Positions 23,729 through 32,220 of a stretch of 64,000 nucleotides of DNA are shown in pieces. The notes under the pieces are model-generated. The model had not been told where the DNA came from. It searched no databases and saw only the letters and a program-made list of their open reading frames with translations. The stretch covers positions 4,464,001 to 4,528,000 of the forward strand of contig NC_019673.1 of assembly GCF_000328705.1 (NCBI RefSeq). Direction: 5' to 3'. This DNA comes from Saccharothrix espanaensis DSM 44229. Its GTDB lineage: Bacteria > Actinomycetota > Actinomycetes > Mycobacteriales > Pseudonocardiaceae. The stretch's first letter is position 1, and every line of letters begins with the position of its first letter. Position numbers and translations under genes: made by a program.

Positions 23729-25590
23729 CCCTGCCCCCGGTGGCACCCGCGGTGGTGGCGGACGTGCTCGACGCGCTCCCACCCCGGCTGCGCAAGCGGA
23801 TCGACACCGCGCTGGACAAGGCGGCGGCGTGGGAGGTGACGGCGTCGGGCGAGTCGGCGCGAGCCGAACTGGACGCCGACACCACCTTGACCTGGACCCT
23901 GGTCGCCGGCGCGTTGACCACCGCCGACGACCTGGTGTGCAGCTGCCTGCTCGCGCCTCGGTGCCTGCACCGCGGCGTGGCGGTGGCGGCCGCCCCGATC
24001 GCGGCCGACGCACCGGCCGACGACCCCGCCGACCCGCCGCCCGACCAGGTACACGACGGGCCGCCCGGCTCGACACCCGGCGGCACCGCGACGGCTGGCG
24101 GCACCGCGACGGCCGGCAGCACCGCGCCAGGTGCGATGACCGGCCTGGCTGGGACGGGCGTGGCAGGCGGTGTGGCGGAGGCGCTGCCCGAACTGCCCGT
24201 CGCCGTGACGGCGGGCGAACGTGGTGCCGCGACGGCGTTGTGGGAGGCGTGCACAACGGTCCTGCGCGCGGGTGCGCAGGGCAGTGGCGCGGTGGTGCGG
24301 GCCGAGCTGCTTCGGGCCGTGCACACCGCGCGGGTCGTCGGCCTGCACCGGGCGTCGGCGGCCGGGCTGCGGATCGCCTCGGCGCTGGCCGGGGCGCGGG
24401 CGGGCGACTCGACGTTCGACCGCGAAGTCCTCACCGCCGAACTGGTGGACCTGCTGCTGCTGTGCCACGACCTGCGCACCGCGCCGGAGGCCACGTCCGA
24501 ACTGCGCGGCACGGCCCGCCGCGAGTACCGCCCGATCGGCTCGCTGCGGCTGTACGGGCTGTGCACCGAGGCCGTGGTCACCACCTCCGGCTACGGCGGC
24601 GTGGTCACGCACCTCGTGGACGACGCGGGCGGGCTCTGGACCGTCCCGGCGATCATGCCGGGCGGGCCGGAGCGGGTGTCGGCTGCCGCCGGTGGCCCGG
24701 TGGCGGTCGGCGAGTCCGGGCTCTCCCACCGCGAACTGGGTCGGGTGGGTCTGCTGCTGGCGGGCGGCACGGCCTCGCCGGACCGGCGGCTCGGCGCGGG
24801 CAAGGCGGTCCGGGCGGTGCGGGCGTCCGGCGTGAGGTGGGACGCCGACCCGCCGGCGCGGCTGTGGGCCGAACCGGTGGTCGACCAGGTGACCCGCGCC
24901 TTCCAGGCGGGCACCCGGCCGGACACCCACCGCCCGGCGGGCGCGGACCTGCTGTTCGTCGAGGGCACGGTGCTCGGCGCGGCGGGCAGCGCGCTGCGCC
25001 TGGCGACGGCGGCCGGCACGCTGGACCTGATCGGCGACGGCGACCGCACGCGGGAGAACCTGCGCGTGCTGGCCACCGCCGGCGGCGTCGACCTGCGGTT
25101 CGTGGCCCGGCTCCGGCCGGACCGGCCGGGTACCGCGGTAGCCCTGGCCGTCTCCGGCGACCTGGCGCTGCCCGCCGACCTGCAAGGGCACGTCGACCTG
25201 GGGCTGGACCGGCTGCAACGCTCGCACGTCAGGGGTGACGCGCGCGACCTGCCGCCGCGCCCCGAGCCGACCGACCGGGTGCCGCCGCCGCTGCGGCCGC
25301 TGGAGAACGTCCTGCACCGCGTGACGTTGGGCGGCCGGGCGGTGGCCGCCGTCGCGTCGGCCTCGCGCGACATCGCCACGTTGTCGCGCAACGGTCTCAC
25401 CACGACCGCCGACCTCCTGGCCGACCTCGCGCTCTCCGCCCGCGACCGGGAGCGCGACGCGTTCGGCCGGGTGGTGCGCGACGCCGGCGACGCGTTCCCC
25501 ACGGCGTGGCTGCGGGCCGGCCTGCACGTCCGCGAGTTCACCCGCACCGTCGCACGCCGATCGTGGCTCGACGCGGTGAGTCCGGTGTAA
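23725..25590 (+). CDS. SWIM zinc-finger protein, last gene of MoxR/VWA operon (YehQ-like)
   Basis: 621 residues. The N-terminus carries a SWIM finger CxCx5CxH: Cys72, Cys74, Cys80 and His82 in VCSCLLAPRCLHRG. SWIM domains bind DNA or protein. A low-complexity Gly/Thr/Ala stretch (about 110-140, with GGTATA units) separates it from a long helical region and a beta-rich part (about 270-500) of unknown fold. It ends with a helical tail. ATG 23725 overlaps the upstream stop (ATGA). SWIM proteins are the standard last member of DUF4132/MoxR/VWA loci, supporting one complex or pathway. A 12-bp hairpin terminator follows 47 bp after the stop. Confidence 0.9.
   Translation: MTLPPVAPAVVADVLDALPPRLRKRIDTALDKAAAWEVTASGESARAELDADTTLTWTLVAGALTTADDLVCSCLLAPRCLHRGVAVAAAPIAADAPADDPADPPPDQVHDGPPGSTPGGTATAGGTATAGSTAPGAMTGLAGTGVAGGVAEALPELPVAVTAGERGAATALWEACTTVLRAGAQGSGAVVRAELLRAVHTARVVGLHRASAAGLRIASALAGARAGDSTFDREVLTAELVDLLLLCHDLRTAPEATSELRGTARREYRPIGSLRLYGLCTEAVVTTSGYGGVVTHLVDDAGGLWTVPAIMPGGPERVSAAAGGPVAVGESGLSHRELGRVGLLLAGGTASPDRRLGAGKAVRAVRASGVRWDADPPARLWAEPVVDQVTRAFQAGTRPDTHRPAGADLLFVEGTVLGAAGSALRLATAAGTLDLIGDGDRTRENLRVLATAGGVDLRFVARLRPDRPGTAVALAVSGDLALPADLQGHVDLGLDRLQRSHVRGDARDLPPRPEPTDRVPPPLRPLENVLHRVTLGGRAVAAVASASRDIATLSRNGLTTTADLLADLALSARDRERDAFGRVVRDAGDAFPTAWLRAGLHVREFTRTVARRSWLDAVSPV
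24079..24126 (+). repeat. 18-bp tandem units in SWIM gene linker
   Basis: Two copies of ggcggcaccgcgacggct/c plus a partial third (ggcagcaccgcg) encode GGTATA-GGTATA-GSTA in a low-complexity linker. In frame, so harmless to translation. Confidence 0.8.
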
Positions 25591-26235
25591 CCCGACCTCG
25601 GCCCCGGTGCGCGCCGCCGATCCACCGGCGCGCCCCGGGCATCCGGCCGGTTGGACGTCGGCCGGATGCCGGCGGGCCGGTCCTGGCGTGGATCGGGGTG
25701 CATCGGCGTCCTCCTGCGGGAGGCCGACTCCTTATCCGCTGTTCGCGTGTTCGCTTCGGCCGCCTGTCCTCGCGCATCCGTGTCGGGTGGCGTGTCGAAC
25801 GCGTCGAACGCACTGCCCGACACCACCGCAGTGGGCCGAACGTGGTAGTCCGGTCCGCGCCGGGGTTCGCGATCCCACTCCCCGTAGGCACGCCCGATCC
25901 GTGCCCGCCCATCGCCGCGGTTTTGGCGACCCCGTCATACCAGGCGTTTTCCCGGATTGAGCTTGCGGGATGCCCCTGATTCACGGTTCAAACCGCATTT
26001 CCGGCCTTTGTCCACTGTCGTGGGAATTCTTTCCACGGTGCCGCGCGCAAGGTTCGGCGAAGGTGGCTCGGGTATCCGCAGCACAGTGGACAGGGCGGGT
26101 TCGACCGCGCCGGGCTGTGAGGATCGCCACGCTCCCGGGGCCGCTGACCTGCGTCATCGGCGAAAGCGGACACAGTCTCACATTCGGCGGCCGCAGTCGC
26201 CGGGATCGGGTGGCGAGCGTTCGGCGAGGTGAACC
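25591..26235. other. 645-bp intergenic region between operon end and GHL15-like gene
   Basis: Holds the operon terminator at its left end and must carry the promoter of the secreted glycosidase. A near-palindrome lies at 26019-26037 (arms cgtgggaa/tttccacg, one G.T pair, 3-nt centre) and could be an operator. Several short open frames occur but none has a ribosome site or recognisable product. Confidence 0.5.
25638..25670 (+). terminator. hairpin terminator of the five-gene operon
   Basis: A perfect 12-bp stem (ggcatccggccg with its complement) and a 9-nt loop begin 47 bp after the SWIM gene stop. There is no U-tract, as usual in this DNA. The position marks the operon end. Confidence 0.75.
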
Positions 26236-27531
26236 ATGACCAGTTTCCAATCCGAGTCCATGGGCGGGCGGCGTGGCCGTGGACGGTTGACCGGGCTGCT
26301 CGGGGTGGTCGCCGTCACGGCGGCACTGGTGGTCGTGCCCGGCACGACGGCGAATGCGGTAGGAACTCCTACCGTGGACGGACGCGCGGACAGCTATGGC
26401 GGAGTGGGGGACGCGCAGTCGTTCTGGCTGCACCTCAACAGCACGCCGGTGAGCGATTCGATGGCGGCGACCGAGGCGAAGCGGCACAAGTACGTCGTGC
26501 TCAACGCGTGGGAGGGCGGCCTGCTCAAGAAGCTCAAGGCGAGCAATCCGAAGGTGCAGGTCTACGTCTACAAAGACCTCTCCTCGACCCGCAGTTACGC
26601 CTGCAAGGGCGGCGTGGACGACAAGTACCTGCCGGCCGGGGTCGGCTACTGCGCCGCCGACCAGAACCACCCCGAGTGGTTCCTGCTCGGGCCGACCGGC
26701 AAGCGGTTGGAGTACAGCGGGTACTCCGGGCACTGGCAGATGGACGTCGGCAACACCACCTACCAGAACGCCTGGGCGGCAAACGTGATCGCGGACGCCC
26801 GGGTGACCGGGTTCGACGGCGTGTTCATGGACAACGCGCTCTTCCCGTGCGACGCCTACCACGAGGGTGTCTGCCCGCCGAAGTACCCGACCGACGCGAA
26901 GTTCCAGAGCGCCTACAAGTCGATGCTGGCCAACCTGAAGGCACGGTTCGCCGGGGCGAACCTGAAGACGGTCGCGAACCTCTCCAACGCGCGACTGCAC
27001 AACGGGGCGTGGGACGCCTACACCGAGCACCTCGACGGTGGTTTCGACGAGTGGTGGCTGACGTTCGACAACAGGAACCTGCTGCCCGAGTACGACCAGG
27101 GCTGGAGCCGCCAGGTCGCGGAGATCGCCTCGAACGAGGCGCGCGGCAAGATCACCCTGGTCCAGCCGCACTTCAGCCCCGGCCAGGATCGGCCGCAGCG
27201 CTACGCGATGGCCAGCTACCTGCTGGCGCTGGGCGACAAGGCCGCGATCTCCGAGATCGAGAACACCGACGACTACGGCGACCCGACCGCGCGCAGCGCC
27301 ATGTACGACTGGAACCTGGGCAGGGCCTCCGGCGCGTACCGCTCGGTGTCGCCCAACGTGTTCCGGCGCGATTTCGCCTGCGGCACGGTCATCGTGAACG
27401 CCAACAAGGACAAGACCGAACCGGTGCGCCTCAAGCTCGGCACGAGCTACACCGACGAGCGCGGCGCGAAGGTCTCCTCGGTGACCTTGGCCGGCACGTC
27501 CGGAACCATCCTGCGCAAGACCTGCGCGTAG
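26236..27531 (+). CDS. secreted GHL15-like putative glycoside hydrolase
   Basis: 431 residues with a clear Sec signal peptide: basic start, hydrophobic core LLGVVAVTAALVVVP, and probable cleavage after TANA near residue 42. The mature part reads as a TIM barrel of the putative glycosyl hydrolase family 15-like group. Phrases such as YVVLNAWEGG, VQVYVYKDLSS and VTGFDGVFMDNALFP mark strands with the acidic residues typical of the active site (Asp in FMDN). C-terminal strands form a small beta domain. Substrate unknown; an extracellular polysaccharide is likely. ATG 26236 has a weak ribosome site (gaggtgaacc). A long upstream region suggests regulation. Confidence 0.78.
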   Translation: MTSFQSESMGGRRGRGRLTGLLGVVAVTAALVVVPGTTANAVGTPTVDGRADSYGGVGDAQSFWLHLNSTPVSDSMAATEAKRHKYVVLNAWEGGLLKKLKASNPKVQVYVYKDLSSTRSYACKGGVDDKYLPAGVGYCAADQNHPEWFLLGPTGKRLEYSGYSGHWQMDVGNTTYQNAWAANVIADARVTGFDGVFMDNALFPCDAYHEGVCPPKYPTDAKFQSAYKSMLANLKARFAGANLKTVANLSNARLHNGAWDAYTEHLDGGFDEWWLTFDNRNLLPEYDQGWSRQVAEIASNEARGKITLVQPHFSPGQDRPQRYAMASYLLALGDKAAISEIENTDDYGDPTARSAMYDWNLGRASGAYRSVSPNVFRRDFACGTVIVNANKDKTEPVRLKLGTSYTDERGAKVSSVTLAGTSGTILRKTCA

Positions 27532-27549
27532 GCCGGCCGCGGGTCGGGA

Positions 27550-27555
27550 TACGTT
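27550..27555 (+). promoter_or_regulatory. -10 element TACGTT of a leaderless gene
   Basis: TACGTT ends 7 nt before ATG 27563, the spacing that places the transcription start at the start codon. No Shine-Dalgarno sequence is present. Confidence 0.55.
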
Positions 27556-27562
27556 GGTCCGC

Positions 27563-28519
27563 ATGGCTTCCGACATCACCGGTCTGCACCACGTCGGGCA
27601 CGTCGTGCGGGACTTGGCCGAGGCGCTGGACCTCTATCGGCGTCTCGGCTTCGACGTGCCGCCGCCCGCCTACCCCGCGATGGTCCCGCCGGGCGGTTCC
27701 GCGCCGGAGCCGTTCGGGGCGGCCAACACGCACGCCGACTTCGCCCGTGACTTCGTCGAGGTGGCGACCTGCGTCGGCGAGGGCGCACGGATTCCCGAGG
27801 ACGCGAAGATCGTCCCGCTGCAGGCCCCGCCGGACGTGCTGCCGGTGCTCCTCGACCGGATCGCCGCGACCAGCGCCAACCTGGCGGTGTGCCTCAAGCG
27901 GTTCGAGGGTCTGCACATCCTGATGTTCTCCTCCTCCGACGTCGACGCCACGGCCGCGCGCCTCGCCGACGTCGGCGTGCGCCACGGCGGGGTCAACACC
28001 GTGCGACGGCCGGTGCGAGCCGACGTGGTGGAAGCCGTGCGGTACTTGGAGATCGACGGTGACCAGCCGGGGCTGGAGGCGGAGGGCCGCATCGGCGTGG
28101 TGGCCGACCTCGACCAGGAGATCCAGTCGACCCGCGTGCGGGAGCACCCCAATGGCGCGGTGGCGTTGCTGGAGGCCGTGCTGTGCGTGCCCGAGGCGGA
28201 CCTGGACGCGGTGGAGCGGCGCTATGCCCGGTATCTGGACGTCGAGCCGGTGCGCGAGGGCGTGACCCGGGTGTTTCCGCTCGGCGCGGCGCGGTTGAGC
28301 TTGGTGGCGGACGGCGATCTCGGCGCGCTGCTTCCGGGCGAACGGCCGGTGGCATCCCCGGCTGTCGTGGCCTTCACGGTGGGGGTGGCGGACCTGTCGG
28401 TTACCGCCCGCCACCTCCGCGCGCAGTCCTGCCCGTTCCGGATGGCCGAAACGGGTGACTTGTTCGTGCCGGCCGAGTCGGCGCTCGGGGCGGCCGTAAT
28501 CTTCCGGGAGATGGCCTGA
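27563..28519 (+). CDS. VOC/glyoxalase-like protein, two-module
   Basis: 318 residues of the vicinal-oxygen-chelate superfamily, closest in look to the glyoxalase-like (PF13468) group. The N-terminal module opens with LHHVGHVVRDLAEALDLYRR; paired betaalphabetabetabeta modules follow, with SSSDVDATAARLADVGV, and a later half contains VAFTVGVADLSVTARHLR. Such proteins range from metal-dependent dioxygenases and isomerases to resistance proteins. The metal ligands (His in HHVGH, later Glu) are partly visible but the activity is not predictable. ATG 27563 is chosen over TTG 27554 because a -10 hexamer lies 7 nt upstream, indicating a leaderless message. Separate transcription unit. Confidence 0.82.
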   Translation: MASDITGLHHVGHVVRDLAEALDLYRRLGFDVPPPAYPAMVPPGGSAPEPFGAANTHADFARDFVEVATCVGEGARIPEDAKIVPLQAPPDVLPVLLDRIAATSANLAVCLKRFEGLHILMFSSSDVDATAARLADVGVRHGGVNTVRRPVRADVVEAVRYLEIDGDQPGLEAEGRIGVVADLDQEIQSTRVREHPNGAVALLEAVLCVPEADLDAVERRYARYLDVEPVREGVTRVFPLGAARLSLVADGDLGALLPGERPVASPAVVAFTVGVADLSVTARHLRAQSCPFRMAETGDLFVPAESALGAAVIFREMA

Positions 28520-28754
28520 GATCGGCCGCGCACCGCCCGGCCGGGCCGCGGCAGGCATCGACCCTGCCGTCCGGCACCGACCGGCGACCACGTTCCCACC
28601 AGGCTGCCGCGGGCCTGGTCGCGCTGGAACTCGGTGTCCGACCGATCTACGGTGAGTTGTACGGGGTCGACTGAGAGTGACCGCGCTGGGTGGGTGGGCG
28701 TCCTGGCCCGGCACGGCGCGGACGGTCGGCCGGACCTGTGCGAGGGGGAGCGCG

Positions 28755-30026
28755 ATGGGTGATCCGGGGGTCCGGCCACCGCTGTGGGGAGCCGGCGGGG
28801 CTGTGCCGTTGGACGAGTTCCTCCCGTTGGGGCGACCTCGGAACCGCGCCGCCGGCCCGGTCGGACCGGCCCGTCCGCCGCACCGCTGCGCCGCCGAACA
28901 GGCGCTGTGCCTGTTGATGGCCGGGCGGGACTGGGCGGCCGCGGTCCGGTGCGCGGAGGAGGCGCTGGCCGACGACGTGTGCCGGCGCGCCGAGCTGTGC
29001 GTGGCGCGGGCGCTGTCGACGCTGGTCTACGGCGGGGAGCTGGTGACCGCCGACGAGCACAGCCTGGCGCTCGCGGCCCGGCCGGAGACCGCCGGGGTGG
29101 TCGCCCTGCTGCGCGCCCGGCTGGCCCGGCTGTGCGGTGACGTCGACCGGGCGCACGACCTGCTGGGCGCGCTGGCGGGGTCCGACGCGGGGCTGGGCAC
29201 CCGGGTCGTGGCGGCCTGCTGGGCGGTCGAGCTGCTGGCCGAGTGCGGCGAGGTGGATCGCGCGCGGGCGTTGGCGGCCGAGCACGGGCTGGACCGGGTG
29301 CCGGCCGCCGGTGCTGCGTGCCGCCCGGTGCTGCTGGCCGCGCGGGGCGCGCTGGCGATGGCGGCGGACCGGTACGACGCCGCGGCGGCGGACTACCTGG
29401 AGTGCGGGCGCGAGCTGACCGCGCGGGGCGTGCTGAACCCGGCGGTGCTGCCGTGGCGCGGCGAGGCGGCGCTGGCTGCGTTCGCCGCCGGGCGGTGCGG
29501 TCTGGCTTCTTCACTGGCCCGGCAGGAGTACGCGGCGGCGGTGTCGTGGGGCGAGTCGCGGACCGTGGGACGCGCGCTGTCGGCGGTGGCGATCGTGGAC
29601 GCGCGCGGCCGGGAGGTGGAGCTGCTCGGAGAGGCCGGCCAACTGCTCGAACTCGCGCAGGCGTGGCCGGAACTGGGCCGGGTGAGCTACGAGCTGGGCG
29701 TCCGGCTGGCCGCCCGCGGCGACGTGCCGGCGGCCCGGCAGCGGCTGGAGCGGGCGCGGGGGCTGGCGCTGCGGGTCGGTGACGCGGGCCGGGCCGCGCG
29801 GGCGGAGCGGGCGCTGGTCGACCTTGCGCCGGCCCGCCGCCCGGCGCTGACCCGACAGCAGGCCCGAATCGCCCGACTGGCCATCGCGGGTTACTCCAAC
29901 AAGGAGATCGCGGCGAAACTCTTCCTGGCGCTGCGCACCGTGGAGTTCCACCTTTCCAGCGCCTACGACAAGCTCGGGATCGCCGGCCGGCGGGAACTGC
30001 GCACGGCTCTCGTCGACTGCGCCTGA
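28755..30026 (+). CDS. TPR-LuxR transcriptional regulator, left flank of polyketide remnant
   Basis: 423 residues. A long helical-repeat region (about 40-345, TPR-like, e.g. AADYLECGRELTARGV) leads to a C-terminal LuxR/GerE helix-turn-helix (LTRQQARIARLAIAGYSNKE followed by TVEFHLSSAYDKLGIAGRRE). It resembles a LAL regulator without the N-terminal AAA/STAND ATPase. ATG 28755 has GAGGGGGAG in front; an earlier GTG frame is open but unsupported. The regulator at 39221 shares architecture and many phrases (DYLDCGREL, TVEFHLS, KLGIAGRR), so the two are paralogues bracketing the biosynthetic genes. Likely a pathway-specific activator. Confidence 0.88.
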   Translation: MGDPGVRPPLWGAGGAVPLDEFLPLGRPRNRAAGPVGPARPPHRCAAEQALCLLMAGRDWAAAVRCAEEALADDVCRRAELCVARALSTLVYGGELVTADEHSLALAARPETAGVVALLRARLARLCGDVDRAHDLLGALAGSDAGLGTRVVAACWAVELLAECGEVDRARALAAEHGLDRVPAAGAACRPVLLAARGALAMAADRYDAAAADYLECGRELTARGVLNPAVLPWRGEAALAAFAAGRCGLASSLARQEYAAAVSWGESRTVGRALSAVAIVDARGREVELLGEAGQLLELAQAWPELGRVSYELGVRLAARGDVPAARQRLERARGLALRVGDAGRAARAERALVDLAPARRPALTRQQARIARLAIAGYSNKEIAAKLFLALRTVEFHLSSAYDKLGIAGRRELRTALVDCA

Positions 30027-30645
30027 ACACCTCGGCGGTCGGTCCGACAAGCCGCCGACTTCGGGTTCGCGCAATACCGGCGCGCCCCGCACCGGCGGGC
30101 TTGCGCTATTTGCGCGCGCCCGCGTGGCCGGTGCCACAATCGTGCCGCCACCGGTTTGCGGGTGACCCGTAGGTTCCCGGTCGGACCCTTGTCGCCGGCC
30201 GATCGACCGTGCCAACATCGATGTCAGGGAAAACCAGGTCCTGGCGAAGTTCATTCCACTGCGGCGCGGTATCGGCGCTCCGCGAAAAACAGCGGAAAGG
30301 GTCGGCGATGTCCGACGAACCGGATCTGACCACTCGGCTGGAACTGCTCGCCGAACGGGTGCGCGACCTGGAGGACGGGCGCGGCCACGCACGACCGCTC
30401 CGGGCCGCCGGTCGGCCCGCGCGCCGGCGAACCGCTTTCCGGAATGCGCCGGGCGGGGCTTCCGGCCGCCGCCGGGTCCCGCGTCGGGTCGCCGGCGTGC
30501 GGGCGGCAGAACAATCCGGTTGATTCGCCGGGTGGCCTTTGGACACCCGTCGGGGATGCCCGGTCGTTCGGTCGGGAAGAAGTGCCCGGACGACCGCCGT
30601 GGTGAATCGCCCGGTGCTGCGCGGACTGTTCGAAGGGAGGGTGGA
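30027..30645. other. 619-bp region before the monooxygenase gene, with one short ORF
   Basis: Contains the small ORF at 30308-30523 and otherwise no recognisable gene. The left part has several GC-rich imperfect dyads (e.g. gtggccggtgccac around 30124) that may act as terminator or operator. Probable promoter region of the biosynthetic genes. Confidence 0.45.
30308..30523 (+). CDS. short ORF, possible 5' remnant of a SnoaL-like gene
   Basis: 71 residues from ATG 30308 with ggaaaggg before it. The first 25 residues (TTRLELLAERVRDLEDGR) look like a genuine N-terminal helix of the kind that opens SnoaL/NTF2-like cyclases or hydroxylases. After that the sequence turns into Arg/Pro-rich filler typical of a shifted frame. 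Given the deletions in the downstream gene scraps, this may be a truncated gene. A real small protein cannot be excluded. Confidence 0.4.
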   Translation: MSDEPDLTTRLELLAERVRDLEDGRGHARPLRAAGRPARRRTAFRNAPGGASGRRRVPRRVAGVRAAEQSG

Positions 30646-32097
30646 ATGGACGCTTCGGTGGTGGTCGTCGGGGCCGGTCCGACCGGTCTCGTGCTGGCCG
30701 GGGAATTGCGCTTGGCGGGCGTCGACGTGATCGTGCTGGAAAAGCTGCCGGCGCCGACCGGTGAATCGCGCGGAATCGGGTTCACCATCCGCACCGCGGA
30801 GGTGTTCGACCAGCGCGGCCTGCTGCCCCGGTTCGGGGAGGTGGAGACCGGGGAATTCGGGCACTTCGGCGGTGTCCCGCTGGACCTGGGGGTGCTCGGC
30901 ACGGCCCGGCGGGCGGCCAAGACCGTCCCGCAGGCCACGACCGAGGCCGTGCTGGAGCGCTGGGCGCACGGCCTGGGCGCGGACATCCGGCGTGGCGTGG
31001 AGGTCGTCGGGTGCACCGAGGACGCGGCCGGCGTGGACGTGCGCGCGGCGGGCACCGACCGACCGCTGCGCGCTCGCTACCTGGTCGGCTGCGACGGCGG
31101 CCGCAGCACGGTCCGCGCGCTCGCCGGGTTCGACTTCCCCGGCACGGACGCCACCACCGAACTGCTGCTGGCCGACGTGCGCGGCGTCGAGGTCGAACCG
31201 AGGATGGTCGGCGAGCAGGTGCCCGGCGGCGTGGTGCTGGCCGCGCGGCTGCCCGACGGCACCCACCGGGTCGTCGTCGGCGAGCACGGCGCGCCGCCGC
31301 GCCGCCGGTCCGACCCGCCGGACTTCGCCGAGGTGGCCGAGGTCTGGCAGCGGCTCACCGGCACCGACATCGGGCACGCCGAACCGGTGTGGGTGAGCGC
31401 GTTCGGCGACGCCGCCCGCCTGGTCACCGAATACCGGCGCGGCCGGGTGCTGCTCGCCGGCGACGCCGCCCACGTGCACCTGCCCGCCGGCGGCCAGGGC
31501 ATGAACACCGGCATCCAGGACGCGGTGAACCTGGGCTGGAAGCTCGGCGCGGTCCTGCGCGGCGCCGCACCACCGTCCCTTGTGGACACCTACCACGACG
31601 AGCGGCACGCGGTGGGCGAGGCGTTGCTGGCCGACGCCCGAGCGCAGGGCGCGCTCATCCTGGGCGGTGAGCGGGTCGCTCCGGTGCGCGACGTGCTGGC
31701 CGAACTGCTGCGCTACCCGGAGGTCGAGGCCCACCTCGCCGCGCGGGTCAGCGGCCTGGACATCCGCTACGACGTCGGTGGCGGCCCGAACCCGTTGCTG
31801 GGCCTGCGGATGCCGCACCTGGACCTGTCCCGCGACGGCCGCCGCACCGGTAGCACCGAACTGCTCAGGACCGGCCGCGGTGTGCTGCTCGACCTGGCCG
31901 ACAACGCCGTGCTGCGCGGCCGGGCGCGGCCGTGGGCCGACCGGATCGACATCGTCACCGCGACACCGCTCGCACCCGTCGCCGGTGACACGGCGGCTGT
32001 GCTGCTGCGGCCCGACGGTCACGTCGCCTGGGCCGCGCCCGGAAGCCACCACGACCTGCCGATGGCCCTGGACCGCTGGTTCGGGCCGGCCGGCTGA
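30646..32097 (+). CDS. FAD-dependent aromatic polyketide monooxygenase
   Basis: 483-residue group A flavoprotein hydroxylase of the PgaE/RdmE type, acting on aromatic polyketide skeletons. The Rossmann motif is VVVVGAGPTGLVLAGEL and the middle motif CDGGRSTVR. The FAD pyrophosphate motif GRVLLAGDAAHVHLP is followed by GGQGMNTGIQDAVNLGWKL. The C-terminal thioredoxin-like domain is complete to WFGPAG. ATG 30646 with gggagggtgga in front. This is the intact copy; a second, distinct monooxygenase survives only as pieces at 32656-33482. Likely catalyses ring hydroxylation or oxygenative rearrangement in the remnant pathway. Confidence 0.93.
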   Translation: MDASVVVVGAGPTGLVLAGELRLAGVDVIVLEKLPAPTGESRGIGFTIRTAEVFDQRGLLPRFGEVETGEFGHFGGVPLDLGVLGTARRAAKTVPQATTEAVLERWAHGLGADIRRGVEVVGCTEDAAGVDVRAAGTDRPLRARYLVGCDGGRSTVRALAGFDFPGTDATTELLLADVRGVEVEPRMVGEQVPGGVVLAARLPDGTHRVVVGEHGAPPRRRSDPPDFAEVAEVWQRLTGTDIGHAEPVWVSAFGDAARLVTEYRRGRVLLAGDAAHVHLPAGGQGMNTGIQDAVNLGWKLGAVLRGAAPPSLVDTYHDERHAVGEALLADARAQGALILGGERVAPVRDVLAELLRYPEVEAHLAARVSGLDIRYDVGGGPNPLLGLRMPHLDLSRDGRRTGSTELLRTGRGVLLDLADNAVLRGRARPWADRIDIVTATPLAPVAGDTAAVLLRPDGHVAWAAPGSHHDLPMALDRWFGPAG

Positions 32098-32112
32098 CCC
32101 GACGGAGGGACG

Positions 32113-32220
32113 ATGCACAGCACCCTGATCGTGGCCCGGATGCGGCCGGAGTCGGCGGACGAGGTCGCCGCCCTGTTCACCGAGTTCGACCGGTCCGGGA
32201 TGCCGCACCGGATGGGCAGC
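32113..32220 (+). pseudogene. N-terminal stub of a TcmI-like polyketide cyclase
   Basis: The first 36-38 codons (MHSTLIVARMRPES, then EVAALFTEFDRSGMPHRMG) match the start of type II polyketide cyclases of the TcmI/SnoaL-unrelated ABM fold. At the SRR codons (about 32218-32226) the sequence switches in frame into ketosynthase. About two thirds of the cyclase is missing. The resulting open frame runs to 33177 but is a chimera. Confidence 0.8.

Noticed and set aside
25957-26232. 91-codon frame just before the secreted glycosidase
   Set aside because: No ribosome site, no recognisable protein features, and it would occupy the promoter region.
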